NCBI RefSeq assembly: GCF_051020765.1
Contig: NW_027469372.1
Location: forward strand, 62,001 to 126,000
DNA from: Lasioglossum baleicum
Lineage: Eukaryota > Arthropoda > Insecta > Hymenoptera > Halictidae
Direction of reading: 5' to 3'
Length of the DNA: 64,000 nucleotides
Below, in pieces: positions 26,449 through 36,493 of this stretch. The notes under the pieces are model-generated. The model was not told the origin of the DNA and did no database searches. It saw only the letters and a program-made list of their open reading frames with translations. How positions within the stretch are numbered: the stretch's first letter is position 1; each line of letters opens with the position of its first letter. The translations under genes were made by a program, and so were the position numbers.

Positions 26449-27756
26449 ATGGAAACGCGTAGCGAGGCTAGAAAGAAGGTTCCTCCTACGGAAGAAGAAT
26501 TAATTGAATTCCAGAAAGATTTAGCTCGTAGAGAAGCAGCTCTCATTAATCAAACCGCCGCGTTGACTCAACTCAAATTGCAATACGAAACAGAAACGCG
26601 TGAGCAAAGAGAAACGTACGAGGATATACGCCGCGAGATAGCAGAAATCCGATCGGCCAGAGATTCTCAATCAATTCCAGCTAGCCCAGTCGTTGCGCCC
26701 CGCGAACCCATAATGCACGATTCTTCGAATTTCACCGTTAAACAAGCGGTTGAACTTGTGCCTACCTTTGACGGCACCTCCATAACCGTGCTACAATTCG
26801 TTCGCGCGTGCAAGCGAGCCTTGGAAGCTGTTCCAGCCACAGCTGAGCGTACCCTCACTAGATTAGTATGCAATAAGCTTAGAGGACAGGCATACGCCGC
26901 GATTGAAGACGTAAATATTAACACAATCTCTGAATTGTGCAACCGCCTGAAAGATGTACTAGGCCCATATAAATTCATCGATCAGTATCGCGGAGAATTA
27001 GCTTCGATACACCAGGGACAGTCCGAGCACGTGTTGAATTATATTACGCGAGTAAAGGACCTTAGAACGGCGATCATAGATTCAGGCCGCGGGGTCCCCA
27101 ATCTAGACGAAATTGATAAATTCACAATTGATTGTTTCATGCGTGGTCTTATCCCAGCGCTTCGAGCCGAGGTCAGGCTCTGCGCGTCACTCGAATTACA
27201 GAAAATATTCGACGAAGCAGTAACCGCGTACAAACAGTACGAGCTTGACCGTGTTCGTTATCGTGACGACGGACGCCGCGTTGCATTCTCCGACTCTCGT
27301 AATCGCACACCAGAGCGATCAAGCAACTCTCCTTATGATAGGAATGCGCCAGAGCAGCGCAATAGATCTTCGGAAAGGAAAGATCAACGACCTTCCTTTT
27401 CACCTCGTGAATCCTGGCGAGACAGGAAACCCGATAACAGAGACGCGTATCGCTCTCCTCCTCCGCGACGTCACGAACCGTCGCAATCAAATCAGCGCGA
27501 AACGTATAAACGCGAAGATCGCGCTTCCCAGTCCCCAGGTCGCGATCGCTTTCCTACGGAGAGTCGGAAATATTGTAAATATTGTAAGCGCACGGGACAT
27601 GACATACACGAATGTCGCCGCCGCGAATATTACAATAGAAATGAGTCGGGAAACGAATCAAGCCTCCCGACAAACGCGACCAAAGGACGGGAGGCATCCC
27701 AAGAGAATCGCCAAAAGGCAACACAGCTGGCCGTCATCAGCGACGACCAGCAGTAG
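26449..27756 (+). CDS. gag: Gag polyprotein (A3), 435 aa
   Basis: N-terminal Glu/Arg-rich coiled-coil-like part (about 10-75), capsid-like domain (about 95-290; motifs FDGTSITVLQFVRACKRA and GPYKFIDQYRGELAS), a long Arg/Ser/Pro-rich low-complexity part and a CCHC knuckle CX2CX4HX4C at 376-389. The start is the only ATG well placed after the leader (context AATCATGG). The capsid matches family B Gag along its length while the N-termini differ. The last 37 codons overlap the PR frame. The product should form the particle and bind genomic RNA. Confidence 0.9.
   Translation: METRSEARKKVPPTEEELIEFQKDLARREAALINQTAALTQLKLQYETETREQRETYEDIRREIAEIRSARDSQSIPASPVVAPREPIMHDSSNFTVKQAVELVPTFDGTSITVLQFVRACKRALEAVPATAERTLTRLVCNKLRGQAYAAIEDVNINTISELCNRLKDVLGPYKFIDQYRGELASIHQGQSEHVLNYITRVKDLRTAIIDSGRGVPNLDEIDKFTIDCFMRGLIPALRAEVRLCASLELQKIFDEAVTAYKQYELDRVRYRDDGRRVAFSDSRNRTPERSSNSPYDRNAPEQRNRSSERKDQRPSFSPRESWRDRKPDNRDAYRSPPPRRHEPSQSNQRETYKREDRASQSPGRDRFPTESRKYCKYCKRTGHDIHECRRREYYNRNESGNESSLPTNATKGREASQENRQKATQLAVISDDQQ
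27648..27695 (+). promoter_or_regulatory. Programmed -1 frameshift signal, A3
   Basis: GGGAAAC (27648-27654) read as G GGA AAC in gag; 7-nt spacer; perfect 8-bp stem GCCTCCCG (27662-27669) / CGGGAGGC (27688-27695). The PR frame is closed by TGA at 27642-27644 just before the heptamer and open after it, so the frame begins exactly at the slip site. Confidence 0.87.
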
Positions 27757-30700
27757 ATGAAATTCGAGTAGATAGGAGAGATAACCCGGACGGTCAGCAG
27801 AATGAACGACCATCCGCGAAATTAGTCTCGGCAATAAATCTCGCGCCGGACTCCCCTATCCCTCGAATAAAAGCAAAATCGTCACTCTTCTCAAAAGAGT
27901 GTGAGTTCCTCTTGGACACCGGGTCCGAGGTCAACTTAATCCGAGCGTCTGGTATCAAATCTGACGTTCATCTAAAAACTGACAGCGTCATACACGTCCA
28001 TGGCGTGACAGAAGGAGAAATTGCGACCCTCGGTTATATCAATGCGGAGCTAGCAAATTCCATTAAAGTCACGCTACACGTTCTGCCTGACAGTTTTCCA
28101 ATTAATATAGATGGTATCTTAGGCTCCCCCTTCTTCAAAGAGGGAGCAGAGATATCATTTGCGAAGGAATGCGTAGAGTATAAAAACCTACGTATTCCCT
28201 TTTCGAATCCTCGGGAATATTCCATCGAAAGCCGTACCGCCGCCTGCATAGCCGTCAACGTAAAGGGCCCAAGCGAAGGGTATGTGCGAAAAGTAGATGT
28301 AAAACCCGATGTGTTCTTAGGTGATTGTTTAGTCACCAACCGTAACGGAAAGCCATACCTGCGATGCTTTAACGCATCGTCCGAAGTGGCGTCCTTCTCC
28401 CTGCCTACGTTGGAGGTGGAAGAGATCGAGGTTCCCTTTTCGAATATTCAAGCCGAAGTCAATTCGGACTTATTCAATGCTCGTGCGTGCCGCGCGCACG
28501 AGACGATCGTTAACGATCAACTCGCGTCTTCTATTAATTCCGGTAACCATTCCGACGATTCCGGTAGCCATCCCGATTCTTTAAATAATTCCGGTAACCA
28601 TCCCGACGATTCCGGTAGCCATCCCGATTCTTTAAATAATTCCGGTAACCATCCCGACGATTCCGGTAGCCATCCCGATTCTTTAAATAATTCCGGTAAC
28701 AATCCCGACGATTCCGGTAGCCATCCCGATCCTTTAAATAATTCCGGTAACCATCCCGACGATTCCGGTAGCCATCCCGATACTTTAAAGAATTCCGGTA
28801 ACCATCCCGACGATTTATATTCAAAGTCCTGTGTGGAAAGAAACATCAACGCCTTCGCCTCAGATGAACTTTTAGAATGTTCATATGAGAACAATTTAGA
28901 AAACATTTCTATTCCTAAAGTTAAAGCAAAAGGAGTTTATGTTTTGCCACAAACTCCTATCTTCAAATCCTCGCCGGAACAAGACCTCTTGCAGCTTCAA
29001 CGATCAGGTATCCGTGCGACCGAAAACAAAGTCCATGCGTCTGGCAAATACAATTCCGCGAGATTCGCGTCAGCAAGAAAAAGAAATAAAGCCGATACAT
29101 TATACTCGCCCGAGACAACTAAGTCTGATTATAAGCTTTCGTTATGTATCTTGCGAAACGAATTCAATCTTCCTAGCGTTAACAGAGTCTCCAATATCGT
29201 TACGCCAACGATAAACTATCGCAGCGACCCAAGAGCGAAATTTAAAACCTCTGGTCAGCATCACCCCACTCCACAGCAGGAAGACGATATCCCTGCGACG
29301 CAACGAGATCTTCAAGGAGAAACCGTCACCCCTGAAGATCATCAGTCTCTCGACAACGCTATAACAGCAACCATGCAGCCGATACAAGCAGCTATCTTGC
29401 TCTCTATTGCCACGCAAGCCTCAACACTCATTGGATATGACTGTGGAGGTTCAACCTTGAATATTACCACGTATTCAACCATTGACACTCTTAACTGCGA
29501 GCCAGAAGACATCGCACCAGCTGAAAATTTAGAAAGAATTCAGCTCCTGCAGCTAGCTGAATTCTCGCAAGCTCGTGTCTTGCAATGCCATATCGGAATA
29601 GACAGAACCATATACTATTGTGGCATGCATTCACATAATTCGGTAGTATCCAATGGTCGACAAGACTATATATTACCGATCTCCAGCGAAACCTGTTCGA
29701 GCCTACACACGACGGGGACAATATTCATCACCCCAGCCGCCCAGATCACAGGTATTCAGCCGAACTCGACCTCCTCTCACGGCCTCACGTTAGCAGGAGT
29801 TATTCAGAACGATGGTAGCTGCGCTGGAACCACGTATAGTGATCCGTTTGGGACTTGGACCGATGTCGTGGTACAAGCTTTAGTCCGAATCACGATCCGC
29901 GACTACATCGCTCCAATCAGATTGTCAACCGGACAGATTCATCTACAAACTGGGCAAACCTGCCCCCTTCAAAAAGGAAGCTGCTTAGACGCACAAGATG
30001 GCCATACGTTCTGGGAAACCACGCCGACGGACTCGTGCAAATTCAATAATTATGATGTCTTGTACGAAGGGATAGCCACTAAACTATCCTCCAAGGTGAA
30101 TCCTTCTCCAACCCTGTATACCGTAGCATCGCAGGACACGACTTTTGCACTCACGGAGACAGGCAGATCGTCAGTTTGCGGATATGTCATAATCCGTACG
30201 GAACACCCCAAGCTGTTCATTCTGGAAGTTGGAAGTTCAGGAAAATTCAAGGAGAAAACACACACCTTGGTCAACAATCTGGACATCTTCACGTATGTCA
30301 ACAGCAAATTTGTTTACGTGGAGAAGCACCTCCGGAAACAATTTTCTCAACTCTACAAAGATGTAATCCGTCAGAAGTGTGAGCTAGAGCGTCAGATTCT
30401 CCAGAACGCCCTCACATTATTACATTCAGCACCCGAAGAAGTTGCCACTGCCATCATGAAGGATGTCGGATTTATCGCAGTTCCAGCAGGAGAGGTAGTG
30501 CACATAATAAAGTGCATACCAGTCACGGTCCAAGTGAGGAAAACCGAACGGTGTTATGATGAGCTACCCATCACGTATCGGAACACATCAAAATTCCTGA
30601 AGCCAAGGGACCACATCATTTCAAATACGGGGACAGAAAAGCCATGCAATGAGCTACTTCCCCCATATTATAGACTGCACGGAACATGGTATCGCCTAAC

Positions 30701-31400
30701 ACCGTCATTGATGGAGGCCATCACTCCTTCGGAGCTTCACCCCCTCGCCAAGTCAACCTGGAAATACATAGATCCGAAGAACTTGGCAACGGGAGGCATT
30801 TATTCACAAGACGACCTGGACAAACTACAGGATCATATAATGTTTCCTGTAGAGAAGGTAGCAGTCATAAATTCAATCGCACAGGGTGCGACGGGAAGAC
30901 AGTTTGCAGCAGGAAACATTAATATGTTCAATCTGCTCGATGAAAACTCCCTACAGCAGATAGCGGAGTCTACAGCACAGAAATTATGGTCCGGATTCAC
31001 TACATTCGGATCAATAAGTGCTGGAATAATCGGAGTGTACGTAGCGATTCGAACGATCAAAACAATCATCAGTACGATCGTTAACGGCATCGCATTACAC
31101 TCACTATACGGCTGGAGCCTGCATCTCGTCGTCGCCATCTGGAGTTCACTGACCCGGTTCTTTATATTCATGAAGCAGAGAGACAACAGGACTTCAGCGG
31201 CCATCGAGGACAAAGCCAGTGATAGTGCCAGTGTCGGAGAATTCCGAACCCGTCCTCCCTTGACGAAACGAACGTTAATTTGCGATTCCCTTGACCCAGC
31301 GTTGCGAGACAGGGATGACATTTCAGTGCATCCTGTCTACCGCCACCCAGAGGCAGAGATTCCACTGCGTGAAATCTCTTCTCTAAGGGGGGAGGTGTGA
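27654..31400 (+). CDS. pro-env: Protease-linker-Env polyprotein (A3)
   Basis: From the LDTGS codons (27912) the frame has 1162 codons. Rough residues: protease 1-100 with DTGS at 2-5 and ILG at 69-71; connector 108-175; five full 17-aa repeats plus partial ones about 208-305; basic linker to 487; Env from Met 488 (ATG 29373) with a hydrophobic leader, the start YDCGGSTLN, about 20 cysteines, a hydrophobic C-terminal region 1032-1089 and a 73-aa cytoplasmic tail. The Env resembles chuvirus-like glycoproteins and not baculovirus-F-type errantivirus Env; I see no furin site. A CAG just before the Env ATG could be a splice acceptor. RT and integrase are absent. Stop overlaps the LTR start. Confidence 0.88.
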   Translation, partial: RIKPPDKRDQRTGGIPRESPKGNTAGRHQRRPAVDEIRVDRRDNPDGQQNERPSAKLVSAINLAPDSPIPRIKAKSSLFSKECEFLLDTGSEVNLIRASGIKSDVHLKTDSVIHVHGVTEGEIATLGYINAELANSIKVTLHVLPDSFPINIDGILGSPFFKEGAEISFAKECVEYKNLRIPFSNPREYSIESRTAACIAVNVKGPSEGYVRKVDVKPDVFLGDCLVTNRNGKPYLRCFNASSEVASFSLPTLEVEEIEVPFSNIQAEVNSDLFNARACRAHETIVNDQLASSINSGNHSDDSGSHPDSLNNSGNHPDDSGSHPDSLNNSGNHPDDSGSHPDSLNNSGNNPDDSGSHPDPLNNSGNHPDDSGSHPDTLKNSGNHPDDLYSKSCVERNINAFASDELLECSYENNLENISIPKVKAKGVYVLPQTPIFKSSPEQDLLQLQRSGIRATENKVHASGKYNSARFASARKRNKADTLYSPETTKSDYKLSLCILRNEFNLPSVNRVSNIVTPTINYRSDPRAKFKTSGQHHPTPQQEDDIPATQRDLQGETVTPEDHQSLDNAITATMQPIQAAILLSIATQASTLIGYDCGGSTLNITTYSTIDTLNCEPEDIAPAENLERIQLLQLAEFSQARVLQCHIGIDRTIYYCGMHSHNSVVSNGRQDYILPISSETCSSLHTTGTIFITPAAQITGIQPNSTSSHGLTLAGVIQNDGSCAGTTYSDPFGTWTDVVVQALVRITIRDYIAPIRLSTGQIHLQTGQTCPLQKGSCLDAQDGHTFWETTPTDSCKFNNYDVLYEGIATKLSSKVNPSPTLYTVASQDTTFALTETGRSSVCGYVIIRTEHPKLFILEVGSSGKFKEKTHTLVNNLDIFTYVNSKFVYVEKHLRKQFSQLYKDVIRQKCELERQILQNALTLLHSAPEEVATAIMKDVGFIAVPAGEVVHIIKCIPVTVQVRKTERCYDELPITYRNTSKFLKPRDHIISNTGTEKPCNELLPPYYRLHGTWYRLTPSLMEAITPSELHPLAKSTWKYIDPKNLATGGIYSQDDLDKLQDHIMFPVEKVAVINSIAQGATGRQFAAGNINMFNLLDENSLQQIAESTAQKLWSGFTTFGSISAGIIGVYVAIRTIKTIISTIVNGIALHSLYGWSLHLVVAIWSSLTRFFIFMKQRDNRTSAAIEDKASDSASVGEFRTRPPLTKRTLICDSLDPALRDRDDISVHPVYRHPEAEIPLREISSLRGEV

Positions 31401-33193
31401 CGTCGGTCGCACCTCCGACGTTAGCTTTAAGACTACATGTAAAATTAGATACATAAGAGCGAGCGTTACCCTTTAAAGATTCCAAAACTCCTAAAAATCC
31501 TTCATAACAATGAATCCTTAACACCACGTACATCTGATTGAAATCCATCAACATAACCTAAAATCCAAAATCTGTCAAAATCCTAAAATAGCCAAAAATG
31601 GCCCAAACTCGAGGATTGAAATATCATTGGACTCGTGAGCGAAAATCATGAAACTAACCTAAAAATTTGTAGGTTAGGTTCTCAATTCGCGTTTGTTTAG
31701 ACTTTACCAAAATTTCGATTTTTGGTAATTTTCAAAAGTACTTAGAATATTTTCAAACATATGATCGGTCGACAAATGATGTCAACTAATCATATGACAT
31801 ATAAAATTTACATCGAAACGCCTTGCAAGAGCAAGCGCTCGAAAATATTCTAAGTCCCAATTTATTTAAATAAATAAATAGGTACGCCAATGGTTACCAC
31901 TTAATTTTCGAGTCCTGCACCACTGGGAACGAAAACTGCTGACTCTAGTGCGGCGGCCATCGCGCTGTTTACGACGAAGACCGGCACAAAGAGGACACGG
32001 TCCCCTTTTGCGAAGTCAGCATTTTTCGAACGAACGTTGTTCGTCGACGAACGTTCGATTCTCCCCAGTCCTCTCCGGGGACCCGAGTGGGTCAGTCGAG
32101 TTTTCGTCAATCTTCCAAGTCCAGACTATTTAGACATAGTCTTTCCAAATCCAGATTGTTTAGACACAATCTTCCCAAATCCATACTGTTTAGACACAGT
32201 CCCTAATACCATTCAGTAATATCGTATTCTTATTCGTTTAATTCAAACATTACTTCGTTTATTCAATTAAACATTTTTATTGCGTTTCATATTTCGTACT
32301 TAGTACGTATTTCGATTTCGTTAACAATAAGCATCTTTACCTTTGTATTCTTTTACGTTTATAATATACTTTGTTTTACCAGAGTCAATCTAAATCCCAA
32401 TTATTATTTCCTTGCTCCTAACTTCGTAGTTTGAAGTGACACGTTGTTAGTTAGAGATAGAGTTCTCACTGGAAAGTTCGCGAATAGTATTCCTTATTCA
32501 ATTTCCTGTTACGTGTTCGCGTACGTGCGTGGTAGTGATAGACTTGCTCGCATAGCAAGCTCCGCAGCATCCACGTCCGTTTTCTCGAATCAAAATATCG
32601 TCAACCACGCGGACGATATTCGCGAGATAAATTCACGGGATCGCACAGCGTCCACGCCCGTTTTCGCTAGTTAAAATATCGTCAATCACGCGGACGATAT
32701 TCGTGAGTTAGATTCACGGTATCGTACAGCGTCCACGCCCGTTTCCTCAACGAGCGCATCCGTCTACAATACCGTAGCAGCCAGCTGTCAATCATTGGAG
32801 GTCGTTCCTGTCAAATATTGACGTGACAGAGTTTGGCGCAGTCGTCAATCCTTGAAGGTCGTTTCCAGCCATTTGGATCAACGCCTGTCAAGCAGAGCGG
32901 ACCGAATTCAAGGTCATCAGCGCAACCGTAGCCGTTCATCCGTTGCGAATTCATTTCTCGTGTCAATCGACAAACAAGCGAAGCGTAAAAGTAAGTGGAA
33001 CATATTATCGCGTATGTTTCAGGGTCGCGTGCATCATTCATCTGTGTAAGACTGCATGCAGGTGTCGGCATCGGGTCCTAGTCTGTTGATAAAAAGACCA
33101 ACACTTTTATTAAATGTCAGTCAGTGGAAGAGTAGAGTAGCCGGGCCGCGGTATTCTCTTCTCTTGCTCTTATAGCCCCGCCAGGACGTGACA
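31396..33193 (+). repeat. 3' LTR of A3
   Basis: 1798 bp, same length and features as the 5' LTR, followed by TSD CCGG. Confidence 0.92.
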
Positions 33194-33197
33194 CCGG

Positions 33198-34097
33198 ATA
33201 TGTCACGAGTTTAATATATTCTATGCAAGAACTGAATTGGAAGATGGTGTTGAACTAACACAAGAATAACAAGATCGAAGCACTGGTATAACAACGATAT
33301 ATTAAATAAGAACTGGTAAGTACACTGGTATACAATATGTAAGTAGTATTATAATAAGAGTAGTAATTGGATTAATGAATAATGGATATAGTAATATGTT
33401 GTAGGATTAATGTATGAGAATTAGGACTTGAGTTGAGTTGAGTTAGAGTTGGAATTGGAATTGGAATTAGGAGTGAAGGATCGACACACTTCACTATCGC
33501 GGAGCTAGACTGAACACGTCTGCTCTTAAAGTCGGAAGAAGCCGGACTGGCGGCTGAGGCCAGGTTGGCACGACTGCTCGAGTCGCCGGTCGGAGGCGGA
33601 CTGATGCAAGCGTCCGCTCTGCCTTGCCTCCTTCGGTCGGAGTGGGGATAGCTGACGCTGCAGTCTCTTTGTTCTTCAGTCGTCGGAGTGGGAGAACCGC
33701 TGACGCAGCAGCGTCTTCGCTCCCGGGGACTGCACGTGCATTTCTGCTGACGCTGCAGTCTCGTGGCTGTCCTATTGCCCTCTACGAGCGTGGGACTGCT
33801 GATGCAGCAGTCTTTGGACTTCTCGACGTTTCTAGAAGCTTCTAGATGCTTCCAGAGTGATGCAATACTTTATTGCATTATGTGTCGTGGTGATGGGTTG
33901 AAACTGAGGTAAGGTGTTGATCAAGGTGAAGTTATGGTGATGGGTAGAGACGGAGATAAGGATTAGAACAATAGAATATATGAGATCTTAATACTATGCT
34001 CTTATGTCTAGGGGACGGTGTGTGGATCTTATGCAGATCAGACCTTGTATACATAGTGTATGTACAAGGCCAACGTCGTACATCGGACGACGTAACA
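33198..34097 (-). repeat. LTR B (5' LTR of B2), portion right of A3
   Basis: U3-side part of the reversed LTR, ending ...ACGTAACA at 34097 and followed by GCAC. Heat-shock cluster at 33819-33853. Near-identical to 5455-6354. Confidence 0.88.
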
Positions 34098-35280
34098 GCA
34101 CCACTGGGAACGAAAACTGCTGACTCTAGTGCGGCGGCCATCGCGCTGTTTACGACGAAGACCGGCACAAAGAGGACACGGTCCCCTTTTGCGAAGTCAG
34201 CATTTTTCGGACGAACGTTATTCGTCGACGAACGTTCGATTCTCCCCAGTCCTCTCCGGGGACCCGAGTGGGTCAGTCGAGTTTTCGTCAATCTTCCAAG
34301 TCCAGACTATTTAGACATAGTCTTTCCAAATCCAGATTGTTTAGACACAATCTTTCCAAATCCATACTGTTTAGACACAGTCCCTAATACCATTCAGTAA
34401 TATCGTATTCTTATTCGTTTAATTCAAACATTACTTCGTTTATTCAATTAAACATTTTTATTGCGTTTCATATTTCGTACTTAGTACGTATTTCGATTTC
34501 GTTAATAATAAGCACCTTTACCTTTGTATTCTTTTACGTTTATAATATACTTTGTTTTACCAGAGTCAATCTAAATCCCAATTATTATTTCCTTGCTCCT
34601 AACTTCGTAGTTTGAAGTGACACGTTGTTAGTTAGAGATAGAGTTCTCACTGGAAAGTTCGCGAATAGTATTCCTTATTCAATTTCCTGTTACGTGTTCG
34701 CGTACGTGCGTGATAGTGATAGACTTGTTCGCATAGCAAGCTCCGCAGCATCCACGTCCGTTTTCTCGAATCAAAATATCGTCAATCACGCGGACGATAT
34801 TCGTGAGTTAGATTCACGGTATCGTACAGCGTCCACGCCCGCTTCCTCAACGAGCGCATCCGTCTACAATACCGTAGCCGCCAGCTGTCCACCATTGGAG
34901 GTCGTTCCTGCCAAATATTGACGTGACAGAATTTGGCGCAGTCGTCAATCCTTGAAGGTCGTTTCCAGCCATTTGGATCAACGCCTGTCAAGCAGAGAGG
35001 ACCGAATTCAAGGCCATCAGCGCAACCGTAGCTGTTCATCCGTTGCGAACTCATTTCTCGTGTCAATCGACAAACAAGCGAAGCGTAAAAGTAAGTGGAA
35101 CATATTATCGCGTATGTTTCAGGGTCGCGTGCATCATTCATCTGTGTAAGACTGCATGCAGGTGTCGGCATCGGGTCCTAGTCTGTTGATAAAAAGACCA
35201 ACACTTTTATTAAATGTCAGTCAGTGGAAGAGTAGAGTAGCCGGGCCGCGGTATTCTCTTCTCTTGCTCTTATAGCCCCG
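34098..35280 (+). repeat. LTR A, right part (3' LTR of A2), cut by A4
   Basis: Begins with GCAC, continues through the hairpin triplet and one 81-bp unit, and stops at CCCG (35277-35280) where A4 is inserted. The last 13 bases of this LTR are at 43677-43689. Near-identical to 6355-7540. Confidence 0.87.
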
Positions 35281-36493
35281 TGTCACGTCCTGGCGGGGAA
35301 TTCGAGAAAACGGACGTGGATGCTGCGGAGCTTGCTATGCGAGCAAGTCTATCACTATCACGCACGTACGCGAACACGTAACAGGAAATTGAATAAGGAA
35401 TACTATTCGCGAACTTTCCAGTGAGAACTCTATCTCTAACTAACAACGTGTCACTTCAAACTACGAAGTTAGGAGCAAGGAAATAATAATTGGGATTTAG
35501 ATTGACTCTGGTAAAACAAAGTATATTAATAACGTAAAAGAATACAAAGGTAAAGATGCTTATTATTAACGAAATCGAAATACGTACTAAGTACGAAATA
35601 TGAAACGCAATAAAAATGTTTAATTGAATAAACGAAGTAATATTTGAATTAAACGAATAAGAATACGATATTACTGAATGGTATTAGGGACTGTGTCTAA
35701 ACAGTATGGATTTGGGAAGATTGTGTCTAAACAATCTGGATTTGGAAAGACTATGTCTAAATAGTCTGGACTTGGAAGATTGACGAAAACTCGACTGACC
35801 CACTCGGGTCCCCGGAGAGGACAGAGGAGAATCGAACGTTCGTCGACGAATAACGTTCGTCCGAAAAATGCTGACTTCGCAAAAGGGGACCGTGTCCTCT
35901 TTGTGCCGGTCTTCGTCGTAAACAGCGCGATGGCCGCCGCACTAGGGTCAGCAGTTTTCGTTCCCAGTGGTGCAGGACTCGAAAATTAAGTGGTAACCAT
36001 TGGCGTACCTATTTATTTATTTAAATAAATTGGGACTTAGAATATTTTCGAGCGCTTGCTCTTGCAAGGCGTTTCGATGTAAATTTATATGTCATATGAT
36101 TAGTTGACATCATTTGTCGACCGATCATATGTTTGAAAATATTCTAAGTACTTTTGAAAATTACCAAAAATCGAAATTTTGGTAAAGTCTAAACAAACGC
36201 GAATTGAGAACCTAACCTACAAATTTTTAGGTTAGTTTCATGATTTTCGCTCACGAGTCCAATGATATTTCAATCTTCGAGTTTGGGCCATTTTTGGCTA
36301 TTTTAGGATTTTGACAGATTTTGGATTTTAGGTTATGTTGGTGGATTTCGATCAGATGTACGTGGTGTTTAGGATTCATTGTTATGAAGGATTTTTAGGA
36401 GTTTTGGAATCTTTAAAGGGGAACGCTCGCTCTTATGTATCTAATTTTACATGTAGTCTTAAAGCTAACGTCGGAGGTGCGACCGACGTCACA
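35281..36493 (-). repeat. 3' LTR of A4 with internal deletion (1213 bp)
   Basis: Reading the plus strand, TGTCACGTCCTGGCGGGG is joined directly to AATTCGAGAAAACGG, skipping about 584 bp present at 41894-42477 in the 5' LTR. The terminal bases are kept, so the deletion followed insertion or arose before the last strand transfer. Confidence 0.88.

Larger units (their letters stand above)
24225..33193 (+). mobile_element. A3: complete family A element, TSD CCGG
   Basis: The best-preserved A copy. Both LTRs are 1798 bp and looked identical where I compared them. The element is flanked by CCGG (24221-24224 and 33194-33197) inside B2's 5' LTR. Gag, frameshift signal and PR-Env are all intact. Internal region 26023-31395 has no room for RT or integrase: the PR connector is followed by repeats, linker and Env. 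Clean TSD and matching LTRs point to recent insertion of a complete but RT-less unit. Confidence 0.92.
17014..34097 (-). mobile_element. B2: family B element, env replaced, split by A3
   Basis: Reversed element: 5' LTR 33198-34097 plus 23159-24224 (interrupted by A3), PBS 23138-23154, gag, PR-linker, a region without Env that encodes a Cys-rich ORF, a remnant of the Env tail, and the 3' LTR 17014-18979. GCAC at 34098-34101 matches the GCAC at 12191-12194, so B1 and B2 together occupy a single insertion site in A2's 3' LTR. Confidence 0.8.

Noticed and set aside
28540..28830. PDD motifs in the linker as a relic of the reverse transcriptase YxDD box
   Set aside because: They belong to the 17-aa tandem repeat (NHPDDSG), occur several times and have no RT context on either side.
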